Positions 35,621-44,660 of a stretch of DNA of 64,000 nt are shown piece by piece (positions within the stretch are counted from its first letter, which is position 1; every line of letters begins with the position of its first letter). The stretch lies in contig NZ_CANMVN010000009.1 in NCBI RefSeq assembly GCF_947501425.1, positions 181,077-245,076 of the forward strand. Reading direction: 5' to 3'. The notes under the pieces are model-generated. The model was not told the origin of the DNA. It saw nothing but the letters and a program-made list of their open reading frames with translations, and made no database searches. Source of the stretch: an uncultured Psychroserpens sp. (GTDB lineage Bacteria > Bacteroidota > Bacteroidia > Flavobacteriales > Flavobacteriaceae). A program made the translations under genes and the position numbers.

Positions 35621-36319
35621 TTAGTAACGATTTAAATGCAAATTAACGAAAAAACGCACTAAGTGTATCTGGCGTTTTATCCTTGAAGGTTGACTTAATA
35701 ATCTATAAGTCCATTCCATATTATTTTTAACCCACCATTCAGGTGCGCGTTTCACGTGACCAGTATACACATCAAAACTTCCTCCTAAGCCCTGATAGAC
35801 AGCCTCATGTGATCTTTGAATACGCTCCATTAGATTTTCTTGTTTTGGAGATCCCATAGCAACAAATACAACATCTGGTTTGAGAGTCTTTATATCTTCA
35901 ATAAGTGCCTGTTTCTCTTCTTCGGTTTTAATGTAGCCATTTCTATAGTTACAAATATTAATGCCTACAAATTCAGATTGGAGCTTTTTAACTGTAGCCT
36001 CAATAATCTCCTGTTTTCCGCCCACCAAATAAAACGATTTCGTCTTATAATAGTTTTGAACGACATCTAACCAAAGTTCACAACCAGGAATTTTAACGGC
36101 ATGCTTCGCTCCTTTCTTCTGAAGTGCCCAAACGGCTCCAATACCATCTGGATACCCCAAATTTCTATTTATTAAAGCACGACTATCATCGGTTGCGTGA
36201 AGAATTTTTTCCGCATTAACAGCAACCATTATCTTATGATTATCAAAGGCATACTGCATTAACTCTTCTCGTGACCCTGGAGCGTAAGTCATAACTCCGT
36301 TTAGTGACTTAGCTTCCAT
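35621..36319 (-). CDS. WecG/TagA/CpsF-family glycosyltransferase
   Basis: A 232-residue GT26 enzyme. Diagnostic motifs are DGIGAVWALQKKGAKHAVKIPG, the VFVAMGSPKQENLM block and GLGGSFDVYTGHVKRAPEW, followed by the C-terminal membrane-associating segment (WTYRLLSQPSRIKRQ). Family members add ManNAc (TagA) or ManNAcA (WecG) to GlcNAc-PP-undecaprenol. With wecB and a TagO/WecA-like gene next to it, a ManNAc transfer is the best guess. It overlaps the upstream toroid gene by 11 bases. Confidence 0.92.
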   Translation of the reverse strand: MEAKSLNGVMTYAPGSREELMQYAFDNHKIMVAVNAEKILHATDDSRALINRNLGYPDGIGAVWALQKKGAKHAVKIPGCELWLDVVQNYYKTKSFYLVGGKQEIIEATVKKLQSEFVGINICNYRNGYIKTEEEKQALIEDIKTLKPDVVFVAMGSPKQENLMERIQRSHEAVYQGLGGSFDVYTGHVKRAPEWWVKNNMEWTYRLLSQPSRIKRQIHLVRFFVNLHLNRY

Positions 36320-37529
36320 ATCCTGTGGCTTTGGTTTCTAATAAAAAGTGAGACATGGCATTAAACATAAATGCATTACTCCATCTCATGTAAGATATTT
36401 TTGAACTCATTCCTGGCTTTAACTGATAATAAAAGTAACCTTTCTTATGCTGCATATTAGCTATGGTCCAATCTAAAACTTTGGTTAAAAGCTCTTCATT
36501 ATTTTTAAACCTATTTAACTTAGATAGAGTCACAATAACTTGAGCTGGACAATGGATATCTATTGGGTACGTTTTATTGTGATAATATTTAGGCATTCCA
36601 TTAGCTTCAAAAAAATGATCTAAATAATACCTGACTCCTTTATCTATATACTTCTGAAAGCTTAAATCTTCAGTATTTTGCTGATAGGTTTCAATAGCAT
36701 CCAAGTTAAATCCAGTATGAAAGCTATCCTTCCATGATTGAATTGGTAACAATCCATAAATCCAGGATCCGTCTTCTTCCTGAAGATCACAAGCGGCTGT
36801 AACAGCTTGCTTAGCTATTTCAGCATGTAATTTATTTTTTGTGTATTTGTAAGAGTAGCTTAGAATTTTTGCTCCTAATAATGATGCATTAATCACAGTA
36901 TTATTCCCGTCTTTAATACTGTATGAGAAAATAATGCCATTGCCATGAGGCGTTCGAGATAGATCATTAAGCACAAAATCTGCAGCAGACAATGTCGCTT
37001 TCAAAACCACATCATCTTTTGTAATCTCAAAACTTTCTAATAAGGCTTCAACACAAAAGCACGTAGCAACAACGGTTGGTGTATGCTTTGGAAATAGAAA
37101 TAATCGCCTGGCTTGCCAATCAAAATTATAACCCCAAGCCGAACCAGAATATCCTTTACTTCTGAGGTTTAATAATAAGTCTGTAATCTCTTTGATACGA
37201 TTTAAAAGTTCTTCTTTAGTTCCAAAATCATGACAACCACTCTCGGCTAATTTATATAATCGGCAATAACCTAAAAGAAATAATGCTACACCTTTAGCAT
37301 TGTGTTCTTTAGGCACTAATAATAATGTTCTAAAATTTATCGGACTTCGTTTAAATCCTTGAATCCATGCCAATCTGGCTAGATCCCAGTGTTTAAAAGG
37401 TAATGCTTGAAATACTTTAGAGTTTAGACCGTCGTAAGGATCCCAACCTTTAAAGTTTTCTGCTTCACAATAGGCTTTAAGTTTTAAAAAACTTGATGAC
37501 ACTTTATATAACAACCTGTTCTCCTCCAC
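36309..37529 (-). CDS. Toroid-type protein of polysaccharide locus, function unknown
   Basis: A 406-residue protein without signal or membrane helices. It is helical with repeated aromatic/Gly motifs such as SGSAWGYNFDWQARR, LQEEDGSWIYGLL, SFHTGFNLDAIETY and MQHKKGYFYYQLKPG, typical of an (alpha/alpha)6 toroid found in prenyltransferase-like, glycoside hydrolase or epimerase folds. In similar clusters it pairs with the two-domain oxidoreductase, as here (26-base overlap). A role in modifying or transferring a sugar is plausible. Database labels calling such proteins aminolevulinate dehydratase would be wrong, because no TIM-barrel motif of that enzyme is present. Confidence 0.7.
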   Translation of the reverse strand: MEENRLLYKVSSSFLKLKAYCEAENFKGWDPYDGLNSKVFQALPFKHWDLARLAWIQGFKRSPINFRTLLLVPKEHNAKGVALFLLGYCRLYKLAESGCHDFGTKEELLNRIKEITDLLLNLRSKGYSGSAWGYNFDWQARRLFLFPKHTPTVVATCFCVEALLESFEITKDDVVLKATLSAADFVLNDLSRTPHGNGIIFSYSIKDGNNTVINASLLGAKILSYSYKYTKNKLHAEIAKQAVTAACDLQEEDGSWIYGLLPIQSWKDSFHTGFNLDAIETYQQNTEDLSFQKYIDKGVRYYLDHFFEANGMPKYYHNKTYPIDIHCPAQVIVTLSKLNRFKNNEELLTKVLDWTIANMQHKKGYFYYQLKPGMSSKISYMRWSNAFMFNAMSHFLLETKATGYGS

Positions 37530-39642
37530 GTTTTATTGATTCTAAAACTTTAAAAGATGCTTTGGTAACTGCAACAATATCTTCAAATGGAATTGGTGCT
37601 TTACCGTCTGTAAGCAAACCATTCAAAAATGCATTTACCATCTCTTTCTGTCCTTTATTTTGATTGAAAAGCTTATCTTTTTTTGGTTTTCCTTTTCCGT
37701 AGATCTTAAGTTCTTTAAAGTCTTTTAATGTTGCCGACATTCCAGCAGAGAAGACCTCAACATATTCTTTGGCCATAGATTTTGATCCGTTAGCATAATA
37801 ACCAACTACTCCAGATGAGCCATTTTCAAACTGAATTAGAATATTTAATGTATCATTCAATTGATTAGCATCAGGTATAGCAACTGCAGATATCTTAGTG
37901 GGAAGACTTCCATTGAGGTAAGTGAGATAATCAATAAAATGACAAACTTCACCTAACACGCGTCCACCACCAATTTCCAAATCTTGAATCCAATTATCTG
38001 CAGGAATAGCACCAGCATTTATTCGGTATAACATTGTCATTGGATTGTTACCCAAAGCCTTTTTCAACTTTAACGTTAATGGAGAAAAACGTCTGTTAAA
38101 TCCAACCATAACGGTCTTATTAACTTTAGACTGTGCATCAATAATTGCCTCTAACTCTGACTCTAGTAAACATAATGGTTTCTCTACGAATACATTTTTG
38201 CCTGCTTCTAAACTTTTCAATACATAAGTCCCATGAGAGTCATGACGTGTAGCTACAAAAACAGTATTGGTCTTTTCATCTAAAATATCGGCTTCGTTAG
38301 TAGCACAAAATTGAAATTTAAACTTTTCTGCTACACGTTTTGAGGTTGTTCCTGTATTAGTTAACACACCTACTCTTCCAATATCAGCTGAATCAGGAAT
38401 ATTTGGCAATAGATTACCCTGAGCATAACTTCCAGCACCTATAAATGAAATATTAACCATTCCAAGTTTCGTATGTTTCGAAGTGGAAATTTTAGCTTTA
38501 GAACTGGTTTTTGATGTGTCATATTTTAAAGCGATTCCTGTGAAAGGCTCTGCCTTAGACACGACAAGATCAAAAGCAGATTTGGCATTTTCAAAATCAA
38601 ACTCATGAGTTGTAAGATATGCTATATCAATACGGTTAGTTGCTATCAAATTTTGAAAGGCTTCCATATTACGCTTTTCTGTCCAACGTACATAAGGCAA
38701 AGGATAATCAATACCTTTTTCCTCGTAATTAAGATCATAACGACCAGGACCATAAGAACAAGCCATTTTAAGCTCTAACTCTTTTCGGTACCAGTATGGA
38801 TCACGTTCAAAACCAGTAGGCACAGCACCTAATACAATAACTTTACCTTTTTTTCTGGCAACTGCTCCTGCAAAATTAATGGGATCTAAGCTTGAGGTGG
38901 CAGCAGCAATTATTACCGCATCTGCACCATAACCCTGTGTTGCATTTTGAATCTGCTCTTCAATTCCAGCTGCATTTCTTGTTAATCCAAGATCAACTAC
39001 CGAATTATCTACAGCTTGCTTTACAGCAGCTTCGGAAACATCAACTCCAATAACAGTAACACCAGATGCTTTTAATATTAAAGCAGCTAATTGGCCTAAC
39101 AAACCAAGACCAATAATGACACAAGATTCTCCCAGACGTAAATCAGCTTGACGAACCCCTTGCATAGAGATCGCTCCTAATGTGTTATATGCTGCATCTT
39201 TCAAATTGGCATCACCATCTAGTTTAACACATAGATTAACTGGAACTGAGACGATTTCTGCGTGATTAGCATATCCAGCACCTGCACAGGCTACTGTATC
39301 GCCAACTTCAAATTCGGTCACACCTTCTCCTACTTCAATAACTTCTCCTGCACAACTATAGCCTAGTGGTGAATAGGCATCCAGTTTTTTCATTACAGCT
39401 CTGTATGTTTGAATTGGACCTTGCTTTTTTAAGGTATCTATAACTTGTTTAACTTGTTGCGGACGTTCTTTAGCCTTTCCAATTAAACTCTTTCTTGCAG
39501 CTACTACTGTTGAACCTTCTGTTCCTGCGCTAATGATTGAGTAATGATTTTTAACTATAATCATACCTTTTCCCAGTTGTGGATAAGGAACATCTTGAAT
39601 AATCATATCGCCAGAACCTAGCTTTTGTGTCAGTTGTTGCAT
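37504..39642 (-). CDS. Two-domain oxidoreductase (zinc-type dehydrogenase plus Gfo/Idh/MocA)
   Basis: A 712-residue natural fusion. Residues of about 1-370 are a medium-chain dehydrogenase with GYSCAGEVIEVGEG, a GLGLLGQLAALILKASG nucleotide-binding site and GKVIVLGAVP. Residues of about 390-712 are a Gfo/Idh/MocA oxidoreductase with FIGAGSYAQGNLLP, the KNVFVEKPLCL motif holding the catalytic Lys-Pro and GRVLGEVCHFIDY. The linker is Ser/Lys-rich. Such fusions are found in surface polysaccharide clusters of many bacteria and may make or edit an unusual sugar, but no substrate is established. It begins one base from the end of the upstream polymerase gene. Confidence 0.88.
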   Translation of the reverse strand: MQQLTQKLGSGDMIIQDVPYPQLGKGMIIVKNHYSIISAGTEGSTVVAARKSLIGKAKERPQQVKQVIDTLKKQGPIQTYRAVMKKLDAYSPLGYSCAGEVIEVGEGVTEFEVGDTVACAGAGYANHAEIVSVPVNLCVKLDGDANLKDAAYNTLGAISMQGVRQADLRLGESCVIIGLGLLGQLAALILKASGVTVIGVDVSEAAVKQAVDNSVVDLGLTRNAAGIEEQIQNATQGYGADAVIIAAATSSLDPINFAGAVARKKGKVIVLGAVPTGFERDPYWYRKELELKMACSYGPGRYDLNYEEKGIDYPLPYVRWTEKRNMEAFQNLIATNRIDIAYLTTHEFDFENAKSAFDLVVSKAEPFTGIALKYDTSKTSSKAKISTSKHTKLGMVNISFIGAGSYAQGNLLPNIPDSADIGRVGVLTNTGTTSKRVAEKFKFQFCATNEADILDEKTNTVFVATRHDSHGTYVLKSLEAGKNVFVEKPLCLLESELEAIIDAQSKVNKTVMVGFNRRFSPLTLKLKKALGNNPMTMLYRINAGAIPADNWIQDLEIGGGRVLGEVCHFIDYLTYLNGSLPTKISAVAIPDANQLNDTLNILIQFENGSSGVVGYYANGSKSMAKEYVEVFSAGMSATLKDFKELKIYGKGKPKKDKLFNQNKGQKEMVNAFLNGLLTDGKAPIPFEDIVAVTKASFKVLESIKRGGEQVVI

Positions 39643-40875
39643 TTAGTTGTTTTGTTTTTTTAAAAATAGTTGGGGATTAAGTAATAACGCCCCAAAGATA
39701 CCCCAAACTAATATATTATAATAATAATAAACTCCAGGCACTAAACCAATACCATCGATAATATACATACCGAGAAGCATCATGCCAAAAACCCTAATGT
39801 TTTTATGTATTTTGAATGCACTTTTGACATTTCGCAGAATAAAGGCTAATAAAAACAATACTCCTATAATACCATTAGTCATTAGCACTCTTAAAATTTC
39901 ATTGTGAACAGGTCTTACTAGACCATCACCAAACCACTGAAAAAATACAGTTTGTTCATCAACCCAAAAGCGCCAATAATTTTCCCATATATAACCTCTA
40001 CCAGCAAGCGTATATCTGGCATCTGTAACTTCTCCTGTTTGATAACCTACTTCCTTACTAAACAATTGTTCAAGATTATCAAAAACGACATCTCCAAAAA
40101 CTAAAAAAATCACAGATAAACCTACAAGAACCGAAAACCCTTGTTTGACCTTAGATTTTGAAAACAACAACAATAAAACTATCCATAACCCTAAAATCCC
40201 AACAGCTGCTTTACTAAACACTGCATAAATTGAAATAAATGCTCCAATAGCCAATAATAAAATAAAAGCATTTAAAAAAACACCTTTAACCTTAAAAATT
40301 GTTTGATAAATCAAAATGGAAATAAGTGTCATTAAGCCATAAAATCGCACTGGAAAAGCATCGTGATAAAATCCTACATATCTTATCAAACCTGCTGTTT
40401 CACGCTCTTGGAAGATAATTCCAGTTTGCAGCTGATAAATACTTACAAGAATTGGAAAAATACCACAAATCATTACAGCAAATAAAAACTGCTTGAGTCG
40501 CTTTTGATCTTGAATAAGTAACGGGATTAAAAAAAACCCCAAATAAATATTTATGTTTAAGACAATTGTTTCTACAAATGCCAATGGTTTTATAGCCAGA
40601 GCCCAAAACAATCCAAGAGATAGTGCAATAATATAGATCTTTGCTGTTCTCAACCACGGTTTAGGAATCACAGCTCTTTTAATAATTACGGAATAAAACA
40701 ATATTGGAATTAAAACTCCCTGAATGGATAATATAGATAGTGGACCAAACTTTAATTCCCAGAAGGCATCCATAATAGATTTAGTAGCTACTAAAACTAA
40801 AAAAGATGCAAATACACCTTTTTGTAGTTTGGCAAATACCATAGTTATCAATATGAGTACAGGGACAAAAATCAT
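39643..40875 (-). CDS. O-antigen polymerase/ligase-like membrane protein
   Basis: A 410-residue protein with about ten hydrophobic segments and a large periplasmic loop (about residues 270-320) containing YTLAGRGYIWENYWRFW and RPVHNEILRVLMTNG. The R-G-x-x-W and H-N pattern is typical of Wzy/WaaL proteins, which join lipid-linked repeats in the periplasm. As the only such gene in the locus it is the probable Wzy polymerase. ATG 40875 overlaps the stop of the acyltransferase gene by 4 bases (ATGA), so translation is coupled. Confidence 0.87.
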   Translation of the reverse strand: MIFVPVLILITMVFAKLQKGVFASFLVLVATKSIMDAFWELKFGPLSILSIQGVLIPILFYSVIIKRAVIPKPWLRTAKIYIIALSLGLFWALAIKPLAFVETIVLNINIYLGFFLIPLLIQDQKRLKQFLFAVMICGIFPILVSIYQLQTGIIFQERETAGLIRYVGFYHDAFPVRFYGLMTLISILIYQTIFKVKGVFLNAFILLLAIGAFISIYAVFSKAAVGILGLWIVLLLLFSKSKVKQGFSVLVGLSVIFLVFGDVVFDNLEQLFSKEVGYQTGEVTDARYTLAGRGYIWENYWRFWVDEQTVFFQWFGDGLVRPVHNEILRVLMTNGIIGVLFLLAFILRNVKSAFKIHKNIRVFGMMLLGMYIIDGIGLVPGVYYYYNILVWGIFGALLLNPQLFLKKQNN

Positions 40876-41330
40876 GATACATCTTTATGCCTTCTTGGTA
40901 AAGGGCGATAAGGTTTTTCAATTGTTTTAAGAATCTTAATGGGGTTTCCGGCAGCAACAACGCCTTCAGGAATATCTTTATTAACCACAGATCCAGCGCC
41001 AATTATGGAATGACTTCCAATAGTAACATTTCTCATCACTACAGTATTGACACCAATAAACACATGATCTCCAATAGTAACATAACCAGTACCATTATCT
41101 TCCTCATTAATAATATGAGCAGCTCCATCATGAGATAAGATATAACATCCATGAGTAATCAAACAATGATCTCCAATAGTCACTTTACCTCGCCTTACAT
41201 CAATTTTAGCACCTAAACTAATCATGGTATTCTTACCAATTTTAGCACCTGATGCTCTTAAGAATGACATGTGAAAGAACCTGAGAACATTTCCGAAGTA
41301 ATGCACCATTTTACGTAAGATAATTTTCAT
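40872..41330 (-). CDS. Hexapeptide-repeat acyltransferase
   Basis: A 152-residue left-handed beta-helix protein. Hexapeptide turns run through most of the sequence (IGKNTMISLGAKIDV, VTIGDHCLITHGC, VTIGDHVFIGVNTVV, VTIGSHSIIGAGSVV), and the end has the GVVAAGNPIKIL motif common to NodL/CysE-type acetyltransferases. The catalytic His is likely in the ILSHDGAAH segment. It probably O-acetylates a sugar of the surface polymer. It overlaps both neighbours by 4 bases. Confidence 0.88.
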   Translation of the reverse strand: MKIILRKMVHYFGNVLRFFHMSFLRASGAKIGKNTMISLGAKIDVRRGKVTIGDHCLITHGCYILSHDGAAHIINEEDNGTGYVTIGDHVFIGVNTVVMRNVTIGSHSIIGAGSVVNKDIPEGVVAAGNPIKILKTIEKPYRPLPRRHKDVS

Positions 41331-42493
41331 GATGTCAAGGTATTTGAAATGATAGTCTTAAAATGGCCAGCTATATTCTCAATTGAGAAATTAGACACAA
41401 CGTAAGCCCTGTTGTTCTGACCAATTAGATGTCGTCTTTGATTGTCAACCAACAACTGTTTTAGCGCTTCCTTCAATTGATTTAAGTTTCCTGGTTCAAA
41501 AGAAAATCCGTGAATTTCATCTTTGAATACTTCTCTATGGGCTCCAACAGGTGTAAAAGCTACTGGTTTACCCATTGACATCGCTTCTAGTAACGATCTG
41601 GAAAACCCTTCAGAATAGGATGCTGTTAAGAATATATCTGTTGTTTGCAAATGCTTCATTTTATCATCTCCACTAATAATTCCAAGATTTACATAATTAT
41701 CTTTATACTCTGAAATCAATATACGCGCTTCAGCTTCAAAAGGATCTTCATACTCGATTTTCTCTCCTGTGAATTGATTAAAAAACACACCTCTCTCTCC
41801 TTTTCTAATATTTCCTGCAAAATAAAACTTTACATATGGAAACTCCCGACAAATGTCTGGAATTATTTTCAGAATATCTGTATACCCTTTTGCTTTAGTC
41901 ATATGTCCCATGACCAGAACTTTTCCCTTTTCAACAGTCTGTGATGGTACATGAGCATATTCATCAACATTCATAGCTTGATAAAGCACTACCATTTTAC
42001 TTGAATTGATGTAAGGCTCAAACTGATTTTTTAGATATAATGCTTGAACAATTGCACAATTTACTCTCCTCAAACTAAATCCAACTAGCCTCTTAATAAG
42101 ACTATTAAATTGCTTAAAATTTAATTTAAAATGACTTCCTCTCAAATGAATAATCACTTTAGCGCCAAAGAGTTTACTAAGTAATATAGTCCAAACATCT
42201 CTTCCAATCCAACCAATCTGAGTAGGAGTTACAGGATAGTATACGCATTTAGGTTGTTTGACGATAAGCAACTTAATAAGTTTAAAAAAAAAGATAAAAA
42301 AGTTAGAGAGCATTGATATATCCAGCTTTCCTTTTTTTGTATTATCAGTTCTAAAATTTGTTTTGAGAAACACTATTTCAAAAGCACTGTTTAATATATC
42401 TGATTCTAAAAACTGTTGCATACTTAATTCAGGACCAGAATACGGAGGTGGTGTTGGACCAATAAATAATACTTTAGGCTTTTTAATACTCAT
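41327..42493 (-). CDS. Glycosyltransferase family 4 protein
   Basis: A 388-residue GT-B glycosyltransferase. It has the N-terminal donor-lobe start PKVLFIGPTPPPYSGPELS, a KVLVMGHMTKAKGYTD segment in the second lobe, and the E-x7-E retaining motif in YSEGFSRSLLEAMSMGKPVAF. Sugar donor and acceptor cannot be read. It works on the cytoplasmic side during repeat-unit assembly. Start and stop overlap its neighbours by 4 bases each. Confidence 0.9.
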   Translation of the reverse strand: MSIKKPKVLFIGPTPPPYSGPELSMQQFLESDILNSAFEIVFLKTNFRTDNTKKGKLDISMLSNFFIFFFKLIKLLIVKQPKCVYYPVTPTQIGWIGRDVWTILLSKLFGAKVIIHLRGSHFKLNFKQFNSLIKRLVGFSLRRVNCAIVQALYLKNQFEPYINSSKMVVLYQAMNVDEYAHVPSQTVEKGKVLVMGHMTKAKGYTDILKIIPDICREFPYVKFYFAGNIRKGERGVFFNQFTGEKIEYEDPFEAEARILISEYKDNYVNLGIISGDDKMKHLQTTDIFLTASYSEGFSRSLLEAMSMGKPVAFTPVGAHREVFKDEIHGFSFEPGNLNQLKEALKQLLVDNQRRHLIGQNNRAYVVSNFSIENIAGHFKTIISNTLTS

Positions 42494-43584
42494 AATAAGC
42501 TAGACTTCATTTTTTCAACCCAATTTAGCACTGACAAATCTTTTCCTTTAGAATTTGCATTCACACAAAAATCCTCTAACTCTTGTCTATTGGTCAACAA
42601 TGACTTAATAGTTAATAGATTGGAATTGAAATCACCTTTCAGAACAAAACCATTTTTCCCATTTTCAATATACGTTATTTCAGGTGCATGACTTTGGCCA
42701 TCAATAGTGATATAAGGGCGTCCATAAGCAAATGCGTGATTGACAGACAAACCAGAATGACCAGGGATAAATATCAATGAAGCTCTTTTCATAATAGGTG
42801 CTATTTTTGCCTCATCAATAAGAGTTCCATGCCATATGATACTATTATCTTTTGTAATTGCAGATTCTATGACACTTTTTTCTGGTCCATCACCAATAAT
42901 TTCTAATTTAAGATCAGGCAAATCATCTTTCAAACGTTTATAATAAAGAATTAAATCCTCTAACCGTTTAGACTTTATTAATCTTCCTATAAAAACAACA
43001 GTACATTGTTCTCTTGGAGGCAACTCAAAAGTATAATATTTTCCAATTTCAATAGTATCTATTGTGTTATTTGCCCAATAGGATTTTTCAGGGCTTATCA
43101 ATTTCTCTTGCAGAGCCCATTCTCTACTGATCTCTGTATAAAAAACCACCCTGTCTAATTTACGATAATAAAACTTGGTTAATATTTTATCTAAAAACGT
43201 AATTTTTCCGTGTTTGGACTTAAGTATCGGATGGTTATATGAAAATAAACGTGATGACGGATAGGTCTTTCGCAGTCGGAGAGCAAACAGAAATAGTGGT
43301 AAGTTTTTTTTCTCAGCAGGAATAAGTACCCAATCAAAATCTGAAAATATAGATTTCAAATGTTGTTTCACTAACTTAGAGTTTCCAAAATCCTTCTTGG
43401 TCACCTCCAATTGCACCTGCTTAAAACTCCAATCTCCATTCAATTTTTTATCGCCCATTTTCTGTCTACCACTGCCCGATAAAACAGTAAGCTGAACCTC
43501 TTTATCTTTGGCCAAGTGGTTCAAGAAACGTGCTTTATAATGATTGAAATTTGGCGCAAGCCATAAAATTGTAAGCATATTCAA
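42490..43584 (-). CDS. Glycosyltransferase, GT4-like
   Basis: A 364-residue GT-B-type transferase. The N-terminus (LTILWLAPNFNHYKARFLNHL) and second lobe (CTVVFIGRLIKSKRLEDLI, LKLEIIGDGPE) match the glycos_transf_1 family. The usual E-x7-E is altered: the corresponding segment reads FIPGHSGLSVNHAFAYGRPYI, with Gly and His in place of Glu, a variant seen in some fucosyl- or aminosugar-type transferases. Donor unknown. It is coupled by 4-base overlaps on both sides. Confidence 0.85.
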   Translation of the reverse strand: MNMLTILWLAPNFNHYKARFLNHLAKDKEVQLTVLSGSGRQKMGDKKLNGDWSFKQVQLEVTKKDFGNSKLVKQHLKSIFSDFDWVLIPAEKKNLPLFLFALRLRKTYPSSRLFSYNHPILKSKHGKITFLDKILTKFYYRKLDRVVFYTEISREWALQEKLISPEKSYWANNTIDTIEIGKYYTFELPPREQCTVVFIGRLIKSKRLEDLILYYKRLKDDLPDLKLEIIGDGPEKSVIESAITKDNSIIWHGTLIDEAKIAPIMKRASLIFIPGHSGLSVNHAFAYGRPYITIDGQSHAPEITYIENGKNGFVLKGDFNSNLLTIKSLLTNRQELEDFCVNANSKGKDLSVLNWVEKMKSSLL

Positions 43585-44660
43585 ATCAAAGTTTTATAGA
43601 CCTCTAAATAGTCCTGTTCCATTCGTTGGATACTGAACATATTAGCAGCGTAGCTTATTCTTGAGCTTGCATTTTTTTTAATTATATCTCTATGCTCGTA
43701 ATAGTAAAACAAACGTGCTGCCAATTGAGTTTCATTATCAACAATATTATCGGGTTCTAATGGTGCAATTACCTCTACAAGACCACCTGAATCACTAAAG
43801 GCAATTACTGGTTTTCCATGCGAATAGGCCTCAACTGCAACTAAACCAAAACCCTCATTATCTGATGGATGTACACAAACATCAAATTTAGCATAATAAG
43901 TATTGACAGTATTACTATAACCTACTAATTCAATTTCAGCAGACAAATTCATGGTCTGTATTTGCTTTTTCACATCAGGAAATGCTTCACCATCTCCAAC
44001 CAAAATAAGTCTACCCTTACCGCCTTTCTTTAAAAAAATATCAAAGCCATGTATTAGTCTATCAATTCGTTTTCTATATGTAAATCTGGATACCAAACCA
44101 ATAACAAAATCCTCAGAATAGCTATTTTCATCTGGCACAATAGCAGGAAGTTTTACTCCGTTGAAAATCATTTTTTTTCTTACACCTTTTAAACCGTAAT
44201 GATCTATTGCTTGGGTTAGCGTATGCTTAGAGTTGGCGATAAACATATCAAAGGTATTGAGAAAATGACGCTTTAGCATTTCCCTAAATATATATTTGAT
44301 TTTATTTTCCGTTCGAATGTTTTTAGACAAACCATGCATGGTGTAAACAGATTTCGCTTTAGAATGCTTTAAAGCTAATGATCGTATTGGTGAAAAACTG
44401 TGAACATGTACAATTTCGAAATCGTTAAAAACTTGTTTTAGGTATTTATAGGTTCTCAGATTGATATCAAAACCACCTTTAATTCCTGATATCAAAATAG
44501 GAATATTATGTTGTTTCAGATAATCATAATATTGCCCTTTTGTAGTGTCAAGCATTATTGACACTTCAAGGCCTTTCTTAAACTGCGCAATAGCCAGTTC
44601 TATAACAAGGCGCTCCAAACCTCCAATGTGTGGGCTATTAATACAATGCAGTACCTTCAT
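43581..44660 (-). CDS. Glycosyltransferase family 4 protein
   Basis: A 359-residue GT4 enzyme. N-terminal VLHCINSPHIGGLERLVIELA is the classical glyco_transf_4 start with the GG motif, and the second lobe has FVIGLVSRFTYRKRIDRLI, GRLILVGDGEAF and the donor motif EGFGLVAVEAYSHGKPVIAF. It probably transfers an alpha-linked sugar in repeat-unit assembly. It overlaps the upstream transferase by 23 bases. Confidence 0.9.
   Translation of the reverse strand: MKVLHCINSPHIGGLERLVIELAIAQFKKGLEVSIMLDTTKGQYYDYLKQHNIPILISGIKGGFDINLRTYKYLKQVFNDFEIVHVHSFSPIRSLALKHSKAKSVYTMHGLSKNIRTENKIKYIFREMLKRHFLNTFDMFIANSKHTLTQAIDHYGLKGVRKKMIFNGVKLPAIVPDENSYSEDFVIGLVSRFTYRKRIDRLIHGFDIFLKKGGKGRLILVGDGEAFPDVKKQIQTMNLSAEIELVGYSNTVNTYYAKFDVCVHPSDNEGFGLVAVEAYSHGKPVIAFSDSGGLVEVIAPLEPDNIVDNETQLAARLFYYYEHRDIIKKNASSRISYAANMFSIQRMEQDYLEVYKTLI

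Noticed and set aside
36309..37529. Delta-aminolevulinic acid dehydratase
   Set aside because: Proteins like this sometimes carry that label, but none of the enzyme's active-site Lys or metal-binding motifs is present and the sequence looks like a helical toroid.
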